The notes: generated by a model from the sequence alone, not told the origin. Positions 15,618 through 24,310 are shown, counted from the stretch's first letter. The stretch is DNA of 64,000 nt from CAYWMD01 sp964458575 (GCA_964458575.1 CAYWMD010000009.1:1-64000), one strand, 5' to 3'. A program made the numbers and translations.

Positions 15618-16768
15618 CAATTGATCAACAGTCGAGCGGATTTTTGCCACACTGGGAATTCGTCCGGTGCTTCAAAAAGAATCGTCACACCGGCATTGAT
15701 CAGGTCTTCAAGTTCAATACCCGTTTTCACGGTGCGGGCTTCTGCCAAATCAGTCGGCAGCTTCGCGTATCGGGGTGTATTCGGCAGGTGTTGAGCGATG
15801 AGTGGATTGACGACGTTGGCCAGCGACTTCAGAAGGTCCTCGGCGCAGCGGAGCTTGTAATCCTGCGCAGGCGTGAAGTCGCGCGCGAAGTTTTGCCATG
15901 TGTCGTGAATTTTTTGCACAGTCGGGTGCTGTCGCTGTTGATCGGAAAGCGTAAAATGGCAAGCCATGACGCGGGCGTAGTTTGGCGGATGGGAATTGGA
16001 AGCGAGCAGATAAGGAGGAAAGCCTTGGGCACGCCCCAAATCAACCATTGAAGCAAAGTTCGCCGGCCCGCACACGTAACCTGCGAACAAATCGCAGAAA
16101 ATCTCGGCCAACCACAGTGCTCCCCAGGAACTCGCGGCACGGTCGAGTTCTTGATCGCGAAGCGCCTTTTGGTCCGGCGGCATCGGCCCGGCCTGTTGCT
16201 TCAGTTGGTCAAAATGCCGCTTCACCACCAACGACATTTCCCGACGGAACACATCGTCCCTCGCAAAGACGCTGTGACCGAACTCATGATAAATTCCGGG
16301 CACTTCGAGAATTGTTTCCAACAAATACGGTGGTCCAAAGAAAACCGGGATGGCGAAGATTCCACGGTATTCTGCCAACAGAGCCAAGTCCCGGCGCAAA
16401 CACACCAGGATGTCTTCGATCCAATCCAGCCGAAGACGCTGGCAGAGCCGCAGCAGGACTTTCCTCATTTGCCGGTCCTCCGGGCCTTGCCGCTGCAAAC
16501 CGGCAATATAATGATTTGCAGTCGGGATGACGTATCGGGAAAGATCGTGAGCGAGCTTGTCGGCGCGCTTGGCGAAGTTCGGGTCGTTCAACGCCAGCAG
16601 CGTTTGGAGCAGTGCCAGTTTGGTTTCAGCCTGCTTGTACTGCTGGTCCAGATAATTCAATAGGACGCCCTGATCGGGATTGGCTTGTCGCAGTTGGCGG
16701 AGTTGCTCCGCCAACCAGTCGAACTGTATGTCCAATTCCGCCGTCTTGGCGATCCGGTATGAAGGCAT
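15617..16768 (-). CDS. HEXXH metallopeptidase-like protein in Argonaute operon
   Basis: 383 residues, no signal peptide. It has HEXXH as IYHEFGHSVFA (H161, E162, H165) and, about 57 residues further on, WLAEIFCDLFAGY, where E222 is well placed for the third zinc ligand and D226 for its support, a gluzincin-like arrangement. The N-terminal 150 residues are helical. It is the last gene of a minus-strand operon containing Argonaute and a Cas4-like nuclease. I do not recognise a named family. A zinc-dependent protease effector or regulator of the system is inferred from the motif and the context only. Confidence 0.7.
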   Translation of the reverse strand: MPSYRIAKTAELDIQFDWLAEQLRQLRQANPDQGVLLNYLDQQYKQAETKLALLQTLLALNDPNFAKRADKLAHDLSRYVIPTANHYIAGLQRQGPEDRQMRKVLLRLCQRLRLDWIEDILVCLRRDLALLAEYRGIFAIPVFFGPPYLLETILEVPGIYHEFGHSVFARDDVFRREMSLVVKRHFDQLKQQAGPMPPDQKALRDQELDRAASSWGALWLAEIFCDLFAGYVCGPANFASMVDLGRAQGFPPYLLASNSHPPNYARVMACHFTLSDQQRQHPTVQKIHDTWQNFARDFTPAQDYKLRCAEDLLKSLANVVNPLIAQHLPNTPRYAKLPTDLAEARTVKTGIELEDLINAGVTILFEAPDEFPVWQKSARLLIN

Positions 16769-16783
16769 GTCGCATCCTTGCGC

Positions 16784-17194
16784 TTAACGAGAGTAAAGCC
16801 GGCTGAATGCCGCAGTCAGTTCTTCATCGAGTATCGCCAAAACTCCTTCCATTATCGGAATGGCCGTTGATGGCAGTGGCGCGGGTTGCGCCAATTGCGA
16901 TTCGAGTCGCGCCAATTCCTCTAGCCATTCCTTCAACTCGAATTGGCCTTCGCGAATTCGCGCCACTAGAACGCTCAATTCTCCGTTGTCTTGATTGCTG
17001 ACCAGTTTCGTGCGCAATCGGTTTACGAATTCGCGCAATGTTGTCTTAGCGGCAGCAATTTGCTCCGGCGTAAAGCCGAGGTCCGTCGCCCGGCCCAGTG
17101 ATTCGCTTTGGACCATGAGCAACGCCTCGTTGAGCTGTTCCAACAGCGTTTGCTGCTTGTCCAGCTTGACCGACATGAATCCCATCAGACTCAT
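16784..17194 (-). CDS. Coiled-coil protein in Argonaute operon
   Basis: 136 residues, almost wholly helical: a leucine/glutamine-rich start (LDKQQTLLEQLNEALLMVQ), a middle with FTPEQIAAAKTTLREFVNRL, and a second helical hairpin ELKEWLEELARLESQL. It has no recognised domain. Its start overlaps the Argonaute stop by four bases (ATGA), so translation is coupled. It may be a structural partner of Argonaute or of the metallopeptidase encoded 15 bases downstream. Nothing in it suggests catalysis. Confidence 0.65.
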   Translation of the reverse strand: MSLMGFMSVKLDKQQTLLEQLNEALLMVQSESLGRATDLGFTPEQIAAAKTTLREFVNRLRTKLVSNQDNGELSVLVARIREGQFELKEWLEELARLESQLAQPAPLPSTAIPIMEGVLAILDEELTAAFSRLYSR

Positions 17195-19590
17195 ACGTTC
17201 GCTCCTTCCATTTTGGTTTCGTTGGTCTCGTCGTAGGTTTCGTCTTCTTCCCGCTGCTGGCTGGCGAGCGAGGCCCGCAGCGCATCATCGTTCCACCGGA
17301 TCGTCACCGGCACGGAAATTTCAATGTCTGGCGCGCTCCAGTTCAAATGGGTCAGCCGGTACGCATCCTCGGTCAAGTTTTCAATGTTCATCGGTTGAGA
17401 ACTCTCAATCAGATTGAGTAGCAACGTTCCCGCAGTTCGTCCTTCATTCTTGTCCCACGGTCCGGGTCTGCCTGTGGTCGAAAGCAAAGCGCGTTGCCGG
17501 TCAAGCACCAGGTACGTGCCCGGCAGCGGGTTCAACAGTTGATTTGACGGCGATGCAACTTTGGTGAACAGCCGTACGGGGAAATGGCTCTTGCGGATTT
17601 CAACCACGCCGAAGGCACAATCCGCCGCGAGGACTTTGTCGCGAATCAAATTCGAGACGGCTTCTTTCAGCGCCTGGCTTTCGCGTTTCCACCAACGGCC
17701 ATCGCGGTGAACCACAACCTTGCGAAGTGGATGGCCCGCCCGATGAATTTCGCGAAGTGTGGTTTCGATTTTGGTCCGAAGCTCCACCTTGTCCAGTGAC
17801 TCGTGGGTTCGACCGCGCTTGATGGCCGCACCGAAAGAAGTAAGAACGTGGCGTCCGCCCTTACCGAACAAAAAATGGTAGCTGACCCGGCCATGCAGCG
17901 TGTCAATTCCGATGTAAACATCGTGCTGCAGTTCCTCCGACAAAACCCAGGGTTGCACGCCGGCCGTGATCAGCACGCCGAGCGCAAGATTTCGGACGCG
18001 GTTCGTGGCGCGCATAGGGTCGCCGGTATTGGCAATGGTCCGCAGCACGCGCTCGGTGACACATTGCGAAGGACGGCCTTTGAGTGTTTCCTTCACATTC
18101 GGATGCACGCTGTCAAAAAAACGATCCCACAAAGCCACGAGAGCCAGAAACATTCCTGACTGTTCGCCGAGGAAGGTTTTGATGGATGAAAGCAGTGACG
18201 CACCATTGCGCTCGCCCGGGCCAATCCGGTACGAACGACGCGCAATGACATTCATCTTCGAGCCGGTCTGCTTGAGAATTTCCAAGTCCAGTTGTTCCAG
18301 AAACACCTCGCGAATATCCCGAGACAATCCCTCCGGGTAAAAGAACACCACGTCCGGCAGCGGTTCGTTGAAATACGGGCCGTGCTGGTAAAGCATTGGC
18401 ACTTTGCTGAATCGCCAATCGGCAATGGCTTTCTCAAGGTCAGGCAACACTCCACGCGTTTTGCCATTCTGCGGGTAGGGTGCAAGGACGTGGCCTTTGC
18501 CGTACTCCAGTTTCGGTGGGAGAAAAATGCTGCGCTCCCGCGTTACGAGTTCGCGTCCAATGCCGAAGTCCCGTCCGGCATAGTTCAGCCCCGAGAGTTC
18601 ACTCAGAAACGCATAAATCTCTTGAACTCGTGCTTCCGGCGTCATTTGCGGTTTGATCGAGCAGGTGCGCAAGCTCTCATCCTCAGTGGTAAACACTGGA
18701 AACATCCGCGACGCTGGCGCAGCCATGTCTTTTTTCTTCCCTCCGCTGTCGAAGAAAACGGCCGCATCGTTGGGATTGAGCCGAAGCCGGGGGTAATTTT
18801 TGGCGTAAAACTCCAGCACGGTCTGGTTCAATTCCTTGATGCGATATTGACTGATGGTTTGTCCCGTCAGTCCAGCATAACGGCATGAATACTTTATCGA
18901 ACCGTTGTCGCGCACAAATGTCGCACGGTCTTCGATTTCGATTTCAAGGTCCAGATGTCGAGCCAACACAGATTCGCGTTCCGCCTCATTGTATTGAGCG
19001 AGGGAGCGGCGTCCGATGTATTTGGTGCGAATATCTGCCGCCAAGAAAAGCTCGCCGCTTTCGAGCAACACCACGCCGAATTTGAACCCGCGATAGGCAT
19101 TGACGTGGTCGCGTGTTTCCCGCTCGTTCTCAGCGACTAGATGGTAATACAGCGTCCACTCGGTCCGCCAAAATTTTGATTTGAGCGAATTGAGCCGGTC
19201 GCTGATGACGCGTTCTACCATCTTGCCAACCAGATCACGTTCTTCCGGCAGGGCCTGTTGGGGAACAATATCCAAAGTGCGGTCAGTGACCTCGATGCGG
19301 AACTCCTTGTCCGCAACGCCCGGCAATGGAATCACGCGACCGACTTCGGTTGCCGCGTCCGCCGGAACGATGAATCCCGGAAAATCGAAGCGCGATGTTG
19401 GGAACACCGGACATTTCAGCGCGTTATGCCAAAGGTCGTCGGCCCACCCCTGCAAACGAATAGGGCGGTAATTATCGTTTGGCAACGCATCGACGACGCG
19501 CAGCACACGCAACTTGAATGGCATTCCCTGTAATCCGATGATGGGAAACAGAGATGCCGCCAGCAGCTTTTGATTAGGCGACGTTTTCAT
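17191..19590 (-). CDS. Long prokaryotic Argonaute with complete DEDD active site
   Basis: 799 residues from ATG 19590, the normal size of a long pAgo (N, PAZ-like, MID, PIWI). The C-terminal PIWI domain begins with YIGIDT (D563), followed by the glutamate finger region GRTHESLD (E597), VVVHRDG (D630) and PVTIRWND (D768). Spacings of 34, 33 and 138 residues fit the DEDD tetrad of active pAgos. LNPLPGTYLVLD and LTHLNW are further PIWI landmarks. The MID segment around 496-548 has K500 and Q509 in the 5'-phosphate pocket region, but the last lysine of the usual pattern seems missing. It should be a guide-dependent nuclease. Its start overlaps the Cas4-like nuclease gene by 17 bases. Confidence 0.85.
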   Translation of the reverse strand: MKTSPNQKLLAASLFPIIGLQGMPFKLRVLRVVDALPNDNYRPIRLQGWADDLWHNALKCPVFPTSRFDFPGFIVPADAATEVGRVIPLPGVADKEFRIEVTDRTLDIVPQQALPEERDLVGKMVERVISDRLNSLKSKFWRTEWTLYYHLVAENERETRDHVNAYRGFKFGVVLLESGELFLAADIRTKYIGRRSLAQYNEAERESVLARHLDLEIEIEDRATFVRDNGSIKYSCRYAGLTGQTISQYRIKELNQTVLEFYAKNYPRLRLNPNDAAVFFDSGGKKKDMAAPASRMFPVFTTEDESLRTCSIKPQMTPEARVQEIYAFLSELSGLNYAGRDFGIGRELVTRERSIFLPPKLEYGKGHVLAPYPQNGKTRGVLPDLEKAIADWRFSKVPMLYQHGPYFNEPLPDVVFFYPEGLSRDIREVFLEQLDLEILKQTGSKMNVIARRSYRIGPGERNGASLLSSIKTFLGEQSGMFLALVALWDRFFDSVHPNVKETLKGRPSQCVTERVLRTIANTGDPMRATNRVRNLALGVLITAGVQPWVLSEELQHDVYIGIDTLHGRVSYHFLFGKGGRHVLTSFGAAIKRGRTHESLDKVELRTKIETTLREIHRAGHPLRKVVVHRDGRWWKRESQALKEAVSNLIRDKVLAADCAFGVVEIRKSHFPVRLFTKVASPSNQLLNPLPGTYLVLDRQRALLSTTGRPGPWDKNEGRTAGTLLLNLIESSQPMNIENLTEDAYRLTHLNWSAPDIEISVPVTIRWNDDALRASLASQQREEDETYDETNETKMEGANV

Positions 19591-20569
19591 TTTGCAAACT
19601 TTCACGGCAGATGCCTTTGTGCGCGCACTCGCGACAAAATCCGGGCCAGCCGGCGTAATCCAAATCTTCCAGTCGCAACTGGCCGCTTTCAAAATTCTTT
19701 TGCCAGCGGTCAGCGAGCGCGACGCTGTTCCGAACCATCAACACAACCAACGGCACTGACTTTTCATCGAGGCGATGCGTGCGGACTTCGGGCACGTCAT
19801 CACCCAGATAAACCAAATGGCTGGACACCAGCTTGAGCGGCAGGTGCATAGAGAGGTGCGGCCACAACTGGTAAACGCACACCTGGAGTTCGTTTTGTGT
19901 AATGCACGAACTGTTCTGGGCTGGCGCTTCACCAGTTTTCCAGTCGTATATTTCAAAAAATTCACTGCTCTTCTCAACAGCTAGGTCCACTTTCGCAATA
20001 ATCTGAACACCGTCGAGGGTAAACCCCGGGGCTTCCGGCCCGAACACGGGCGGTTCAATCCACACATTGTCTGCCAGCCGGATTTTCGCGCAAATGTCAC
20101 CCGACCACGCGACAAACTTTCGGAATCCGCTCGCGGCATCCTCGTAAATGCTTTTGGCGGTGACGCCAGCGGGCACACTGTCGTATTCGTGCTCCACCAG
20201 TCCCAATCCGCCCTTATCAATGAGCATCGGTTGTGTGCGGAAACGCTTTTGCTCGGAGAACTGCCACTCACGTTCCATCTTGTCGCGCAGTTCGATCAAA
20301 ACTTGTTCGGCATCCAATGCAAGGTTGTCCCGAACCGCGCCCAGATAACGAGCTATGGCCCAATGCACACAATCACCTTCCCACATCCGGATGCTCTTGA
20401 GCTTTTTCAGCATCCCAAGCCGCCGTTGCATCGGGTCGGTTGCGTTGACCCGCGCGCCGGCGAGATATTGGAAATAGTATTTGCGCTCGCACGTCTGGAG
20501 TTGTTGGTCGCGGCTGACAGACCAGGTCGGGCCGTTCCAACTATTTCCTTTGGGTTTCCAAGCGCTCAT
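19574..20569 (-). CDS. Cas4/RecB-type PD-(D/E)XK nuclease with Fe-S cysteines
   Basis: 331 residues. All landmarks of Cas4/AddB-type nucleases are visible: Cys27 after the TCERKYYFQYL start, H69 in the GDCVHW segment, D195 in AKVDLAVE, D209-x-K211 in YDWKTGE, the QxxxY motif (Q229, Y233), and the C-terminal trio C312, C315, C321 that with Cys27 would hold a 4Fe-4S cluster. Such enzymes cut or resect DNA. There is no cas1, cas2 or CRISPR array here; instead it is translationally coupled to Argonaute, so it may generate guides or degrade targets. The function is inferred; the fold is well supported. Confidence 0.85.
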   Translation of the reverse strand: MSAWKPKGNSWNGPTWSVSRDQQLQTCERKYYFQYLAGARVNATDPMQRRLGMLKKLKSIRMWEGDCVHWAIARYLGAVRDNLALDAEQVLIELRDKMEREWQFSEQKRFRTQPMLIDKGGLGLVEHEYDSVPAGVTAKSIYEDAASGFRKFVAWSGDICAKIRLADNVWIEPPVFGPEAPGFTLDGVQIIAKVDLAVEKSSEFFEIYDWKTGEAPAQNSSCITQNELQVCVYQLWPHLSMHLPLKLVSSHLVYLGDDVPEVRTHRLDEKSVPLVVLMVRNSVALADRWQKNFESGQLRLEDLDYAGWPGFCRECAHKGICRESLQNENVA

Positions 20570-20598
20570 GGTGCTCCGCTTGCGATCAGAGAACTCAG

Positions 20599-20973
20599 TT
20601 AGTTCTCCGGCTCAGACGGACGTTGCGCGTCCAGTTTTTCCAGCAAGGCGCGAAGTTCGTCATCAGAAAGCTGGCTCAATCCGCTCTCGCCACCTTCCCG
20701 GGTTGCCAGCGCCGCGCCCGACAATACGCCCGAAGTTTCCACCTGCAATTCAGCGAGCAATTTCAAAATTTCTTCGCGCGTCTTGTTTGCGAAGCGACCC
20801 ACGCGGGAAAATCCGCTTCGCACCCCGGCGATCCGTTTGATGTCGGCGACAAACTGCTCGACATTCATTCCCCCGGCGCGCAGTCCACGCACAACCTCCT
20901 CGCGGCTTTCACCCTCGGTGTCGCCCAGAAAGAGATGCAGGTACTCGACGGTATTCTGATAGTTCTTGCTCAT
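20599..20973 (-). CDS. Small hypothetical protein in Argonaute operon
   Basis: 124 residues, hydrophilic and helical. The N-terminal part (YLHLFLGDTEGESREEVVRG, then FVADIKRIAGVRS) suggests a small helical bundle; the tail SQLSDDELRALLEKLDAQRP is an amphipathic helix. No recognised family. Its start overlaps the sigma-like gene by four bases and it precedes the nuclease gene by 29 bases. By position it could be an anti-sigma-like or adaptor protein for the sigma-like regulator, but the sequence gives no proof. Confidence 0.6.
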   Translation of the reverse strand: MSKNYQNTVEYLHLFLGDTEGESREEVVRGLRAGGMNVEQFVADIKRIAGVRSGFSRVGRFANKTREEILKLLAELQVETSGVLSGAALATREGGESGLSQLSDDELRALLEKLDAQRPSEPEN

Positions 20974-21557
20974 AACGCTTTTTCCTTTCGATTCAAATGT
21001 CTCAAAACTCTGGCGGCGATCTCTCTCATCTGCCGGCGTAATTCGTAAACGCGCTTCGCCGGCAAACCGGTGTGTTCAACCAACTCTTGAACGGATTCTG
21101 CTCCACCTGCGAACGCATTGACGATGGCGAGCAGTTCCGCACTGTTTTGGACCTGCCTGTCGCGCGCGAGACTTTCCAAAAACATCCGGCAAAAATCTTC
21201 ACTCTCAGCTTTGACCGCCGGATCGAGTGACTCGTCCAACTGCGCCTCGAAGAACGCCGGTTCTTCCGAACTCGTCAGGCCCGCGCCTTTCCGCTTATGG
21301 ATGTTCCACAGGATGCTGCGAATCGCACCTTTCAACTGAACCACGATCTCAAAACGCGGATTGAATTTCCGTTCACCCCGCGCGAAGGCTGCCACGGCAT
21401 CTTTGACCACATCTTCGACGCTCATCCCGTTGGGCAGTGTTGTGCCGGCAGACCAATTGTAGAGACCAGCGGCCCAACGGCGTGCGAATTCCAACAATCG
21501 GGGAGCGGCTTCATCCCAGTCCACCGCGCCGAGTTTGCTCATCACGTCGTCGTTCAT
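20970..21557 (-). CDS. Sigma-70/ECF-like regulator heading the Argonaute operon
   Basis: 195 residues from ATG 21557. The N-terminal region contains MSVEDVVKDAVAAFARGERK followed by an IRSILWNIHKRKG segment, the layout of sigma region 2 (core-binding and -10 reading helices). The C-terminal part, ESVQELVEHTGLPAKRVYEL, looks like a region 4 helix-turn-helix. It is short like an ECF sigma factor. It is the first gene of the minus-strand operon and is divergent from the ubiquitin-like operon 181 bases away, so it may control one or both. A longer start at 21620 is possible but less likely. Confidence 0.65.
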   Translation of the reverse strand: MNDDVMSKLGAVDWDEAAPRLLEFARRWAAGLYNWSAGTTLPNGMSVEDVVKDAVAAFARGERKFNPRFEIVVQLKGAIRSILWNIHKRKGAGLTSSEEPAFFEAQLDESLDPAVKAESEDFCRMFLESLARDRQVQNSAELLAIVNAFAGGAESVQELVEHTGLPAKRVYELRRQMREIAARVLRHLNRKEKAL

Positions 21558-21738
21558 GGTTCGTCCGTTCACAGGTAACAGGCTAACAAATGGGCGGCTT
21601 TTGGGGAAAATCTTTCGCAAAACAGCAAATTCTTTCCCCTAAACGTCGCCGCGTTCTGAGCAATCCCTATTGAAACGGTTCGTCGCCGACACACAAACAA
21701 CGTCAGCGACGGCCAGAACAAAGGAATAAATCGAACGT
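21558..21738. promoter_or_regulatory. Divergent promoter region between Argonaute and ubiquitin-like operons
   Basis: 181 bases separating two divergent defence-type operons. It contains an inverted repeat GGGGAAA (21603-21609) / TTTCCCC (21633-21639) with a 23-base spacer inside an A/T-rich stretch, a possible operator or sigma-factor recognition site. A purine-rich AAAGGAA just before 21726 could be the ribosome binding site of the plus-strand gene. Confidence 0.4.
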
Positions 21739-22479
21739 ATGAACGATTCAGCAATTCAAACGGGCCAGGACGAAGTCTTGGCGAAACATGCGCCGGTTGG
21801 CCGCCCCGCGCCGAAGTGGGCCGCCCTTGTGGATGATCGAGTGATTCCCATGCCCCGACGCAAGGTCACCACGCAAACCATCAAAGACCAGGCCGGCATC
21901 GGCGAGGCCTTTGTTTTGGTGCGCGATTATCAAACACGCAATGACATGGTCGTCGCTGACAACTCCGAGTTGGACCTGGCGGCGGGAAACGTCTTTCGTG
22001 TCATTCCGCGCTGCGAGGCCGCGCCCTCGCAAGCGTGCCATGAACCACCGAAGCTCGCCTTCGTGGTGGACGATGAATGGGAGGTCGTGCTCGATCCTCG
22101 ACAAACCGGTGCGACCTTGCGCCGGCTGTTCGAGCTTCCTGCCGAAGACGAGTTGCTGCGTGACTACGAATCGCCGCATGATGAGCCGATTGCGGACGAC
22201 GAAGCCGCCGAATTCACAAATGGTCCGGTGTTTCGCACGGAACGCGTCGGCATCACCGTAAAGGTCAACCGCAATCCGGTGACATTCCATAAACGGCGGG
22301 TGACCGGTCTGGAAATCAAGCAGACGGCCATCGCACAGAAGGTGAAAATCACCCTTGATGGCGTTCTCTACAATGTAAGGCCGGACGGCAGCCTAGGTGC
22401 TGCCATCGGAGACTCCGAGAAAGTCACGCTCACGGAATGTGAAGAATTCCGCTGTGTCACGCCGGACGACAACTCGTAG
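21739..22479 (+). CDS. Multi-ubiquitin-domain protein
   Basis: 246 residues made of three successive beta-grasp repeats, roughly 28-92, 98-175 and 178-246. The third (VGITVKVNRNPVTFHKRRVT, then GLEIKQTAIAQ) shows the multiubiquitin pattern of strand, strand, helix most clearly; the first has RRKVTTQTIKDQAGI and GNVFRVIPR; each ends in an acidic-to-FRV-type strand. Such proteins accompany E2-, E1- and JAB-like genes in bacterial ubiquitin-like operons described from comparative genomics. The C-terminus (PDDNS) has no di-glycine, so if it is conjugated it would need processing or act as a non-conjugated scaffold. First gene of its operon, two bases before the E2-like gene. Confidence 0.75.
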   Translation: MNDSAIQTGQDEVLAKHAPVGRPAPKWAALVDDRVIPMPRRKVTTQTIKDQAGIGEAFVLVRDYQTRNDMVVADNSELDLAAGNVFRVIPRCEAAPSQACHEPPKLAFVVDDEWEVVLDPRQTGATLRRLFELPAEDELLRDYESPHDEPIADDEAAEFTNGPVFRTERVGITVKVNRNPVTFHKRRVTGLEIKQTAIAQKVKITLDGVLYNVRPDGSLGAAIGDSEKVTLTECEEFRCVTPDDNS

Positions 22480-22481
22480 TC

Positions 22482-22877
22482 ATGACGGACTCAGTTCAAC
22501 AAGCAATTGCGGAAATCCGCGCCGCGTTCCCCGGCCATAAGCTGGATGTTGAGCCGGATGCAGACGGTGGTGCTTACGTCAAGGTTCACGACTTGGGCCT
22601 AGGCGACGAGTATGAGCCGTCTGTGTCCTGGCTCGCGTTCAGAATCACGTTTCAATACCCCTTCGCAGACATTTATCCACACTTCTGCATTCCAATATTG
22701 AAACGAAAGGACAGTCGTCCACTCGGTGCTGGGTTCAATCTCAACAACCAGTGGCAAACGCCGAAGGCGAGCGAGCCGGCAATCATGCTATCACGCCGAT
22801 CAAACCGATTGGACCCGGAAACCGACACTGCCGCTCTCAAACTGGCGAAAGTCTTGGATTGGATCAGAAGCCGATGA
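22482..22877 (+). CDS. E2-fold (UBC-like) protein
   Basis: 131 residues. The centre has an E2-like strand pair and proline turn, RITFQYPFADIYPHFCIPIL, similar to the YPxxPP region of ubiquitin-conjugating enzymes, and the protein sits between multi-ubiquitin and E1-JAMM genes, as do Prok-E2 family proteins. The only cysteine is C69, inside this strand rather than in the loop after it where the catalytic Cys of canonical E2s lies. It may therefore be a non-canonical or catalytically different E2-fold protein. Its stop overlaps the start of the next gene (ATGA). Confidence 0.6.
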   Translation: MTDSVQQAIAEIRAAFPGHKLDVEPDADGGAYVKVHDLGLGDEYEPSVSWLAFRITFQYPFADIYPHFCIPILKRKDSRPLGAGFNLNNQWQTPKASEPAIMLSRRSNRLDPETDTAALKLAKVLDWIRSR

Positions 22878-24310
22878 AAAAATTCACCTTCAGAATTTCG
22901 GAGCCGATCTTCGAGCGGCTCATGTCACATCTATTTCCCGGTGACAGTGACGAACACGGAGCGGTTATCGCCGCCGGAATTTGTGAGTCAGATCGTGAGG
23001 TGCGATTGCTTGCGCGGGAAATCTTTTTCGCAAAAGACGGAATTGACTACGTGCCGGGAAAGCGCGGGTATCGCGCGCTTACGGCTGATTTTGTGGCCCG
23101 TGTTTCTCACTACTGCGCGCAACAGAACCTTTGCTACTTCGCCGTGCATTGCCACGGTGGCGACGATTATGTGGACTTCTCTCCGACAGACGAAGAATCG
23201 CACCGTCGCGGCTACCCTGCGTTGCTGGACATCACCAGAGGTGGTCCGGTCGGCGCGCTTGTGTTTGCGCACAACGCTGTCGCCGGAAGCATCTGGACGA
23301 TGAACGGTGTGTCTCCACTCGAAAGCTTCACCGTTATCGGGCAAAACATCCGCCGACTCTATCCATCACCGCAAAATTCTCCCATCGCATGCAGTCCGAT
23401 TTACCATCGGCAATCCTTGATTTTCGGAGCGGCAGGCCAGGAACTCCTGAAACGCTCAAAGATCGGAATCATTGGACTGGGCGGAGCAGGTTCGTTGTTG
23501 AACGAATGGATGGCCCATTTGGGAGTTGGAGAAATCGTTGGCATTGATTTCGACAAAATCGAGCCGAGCAACCAGCCACGAGTAGTAGGCGCGCGCCCAG
23601 GCGACGCTTGCGTGTTCCTCTCGACCATGAGATGGCGTGCGATACAGAGGCTGGGTCGTTGCTTGGCGAAGTTTAAGGTGAAGATCGCAAAGCGCGTGGC
23701 AACAAGCGCGAACCCCAGGATTCGTTATCACGCCGTTGTTGATAGCGTGACCCGGCGTGATGCGGCGCTGCTACTCAAGGATGCTGATTTCATTTTTCTC
23801 TGTGCCGATTCCGCGCAAGCACGACTGATCTTCAATGCGCTCGTCCATCAGTATCAAATCCCCGGTATCCAAGTAGGCTCAAAAGTTTCGGTGGACAAGG
23901 AGACTGGTGAGATTGGTGAAATTTTTGCGGTATCACGACCGGTGTTGCCTTACGCGACGGGTGGTTGCCTCCTTTGTAACGGACTCATTTCCGCTGCCAA
24001 GCTGCAAGAGGAAGCGTTAACCGAACAAGAATGTCGTCAGCAGGCATACGTAGACGATGAACTGGTTGTGGCGCCGAGTGTAATCACCCTGAATGCCGTT
24101 GCAGCCGCACAGGCGGCGAATGATTTCTTAATTGGCTACTTCGGCTTGTTTGGCAAATTCGCGCAGAGAGGTTATTCGATGCAGTTTTGCCGCGAACGCC
24201 GCTGGGTGTCTGTTGATTGTAAGGCGAGCAACACCTGTCTGCATTGCGGCAGCCAATCGAAATCAATTTTGGCACGAGGTGATCGAACGCCATTGCCGTG
24301 TCGAACGTAA
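22874..24310 (+). CDS. JAMM peptidase - E1/ThiF fusion
   Basis: 478 residues in two parts. Residues 1-160 are a JAB/MPN domain with all JAMM ligands visible: E27 (EHGAVIAAG), H92-x-H94, S103 and D106 (eight rather than the usual seven residues between H94 and S103). From about 195 it is an E1/ThiF domain with the adenylate-binding GLGGAG (201-206) and VGIDFDKIEPSNQPR, plus CxxC pairs near the C-terminus (GGCLLCNG, CLHCG) for zinc. It would both activate and release the ubiquitin-like tag made by the upstream genes. Known bacterial ubiquitin-like operons use this fusion. Operon ends here, 113 bases before the relaxase gene. Confidence 0.82.
   Translation: MKKFTFRISEPIFERLMSHLFPGDSDEHGAVIAAGICESDREVRLLAREIFFAKDGIDYVPGKRGYRALTADFVARVSHYCAQQNLCYFAVHCHGGDDYVDFSPTDEESHRRGYPALLDITRGGPVGALVFAHNAVAGSIWTMNGVSPLESFTVIGQNIRRLYPSPQNSPIACSPIYHRQSLIFGAAGQELLKRSKIGIIGLGGAGSLLNEWMAHLGVGEIVGIDFDKIEPSNQPRVVGARPGDACVFLSTMRWRAIQRLGRCLAKFKVKIAKRVATSANPRIRYHAVVDSVTRRDAALLLKDADFIFLCADSAQARLIFNALVHQYQIPGIQVGSKVSVDKETGEIGEIFAVSRPVLPYATGGCLLCNGLISAAKLQEEALTEQECRQQAYVDDELVVAPSVITLNAVAAAQAANDFLIGYFGLFGKFAQRGYSMQFCRERRWVSVDCKASNTCLHCGSQSKSILARGDRTPLPCRT

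Noticed and set aside
17191..19590. PIWI-RE family or catalytically dead short pAgo
   Set aside because: Length near 800 residues, D-E-D-D residues with normal spacing and MID landmarks fit a long active Argonaute better.
19574..20569. Cas4 of a CRISPR adaptation module
   Set aside because: No cas1, cas2 or repeat array nearby; the gene is coupled to Argonaute instead.
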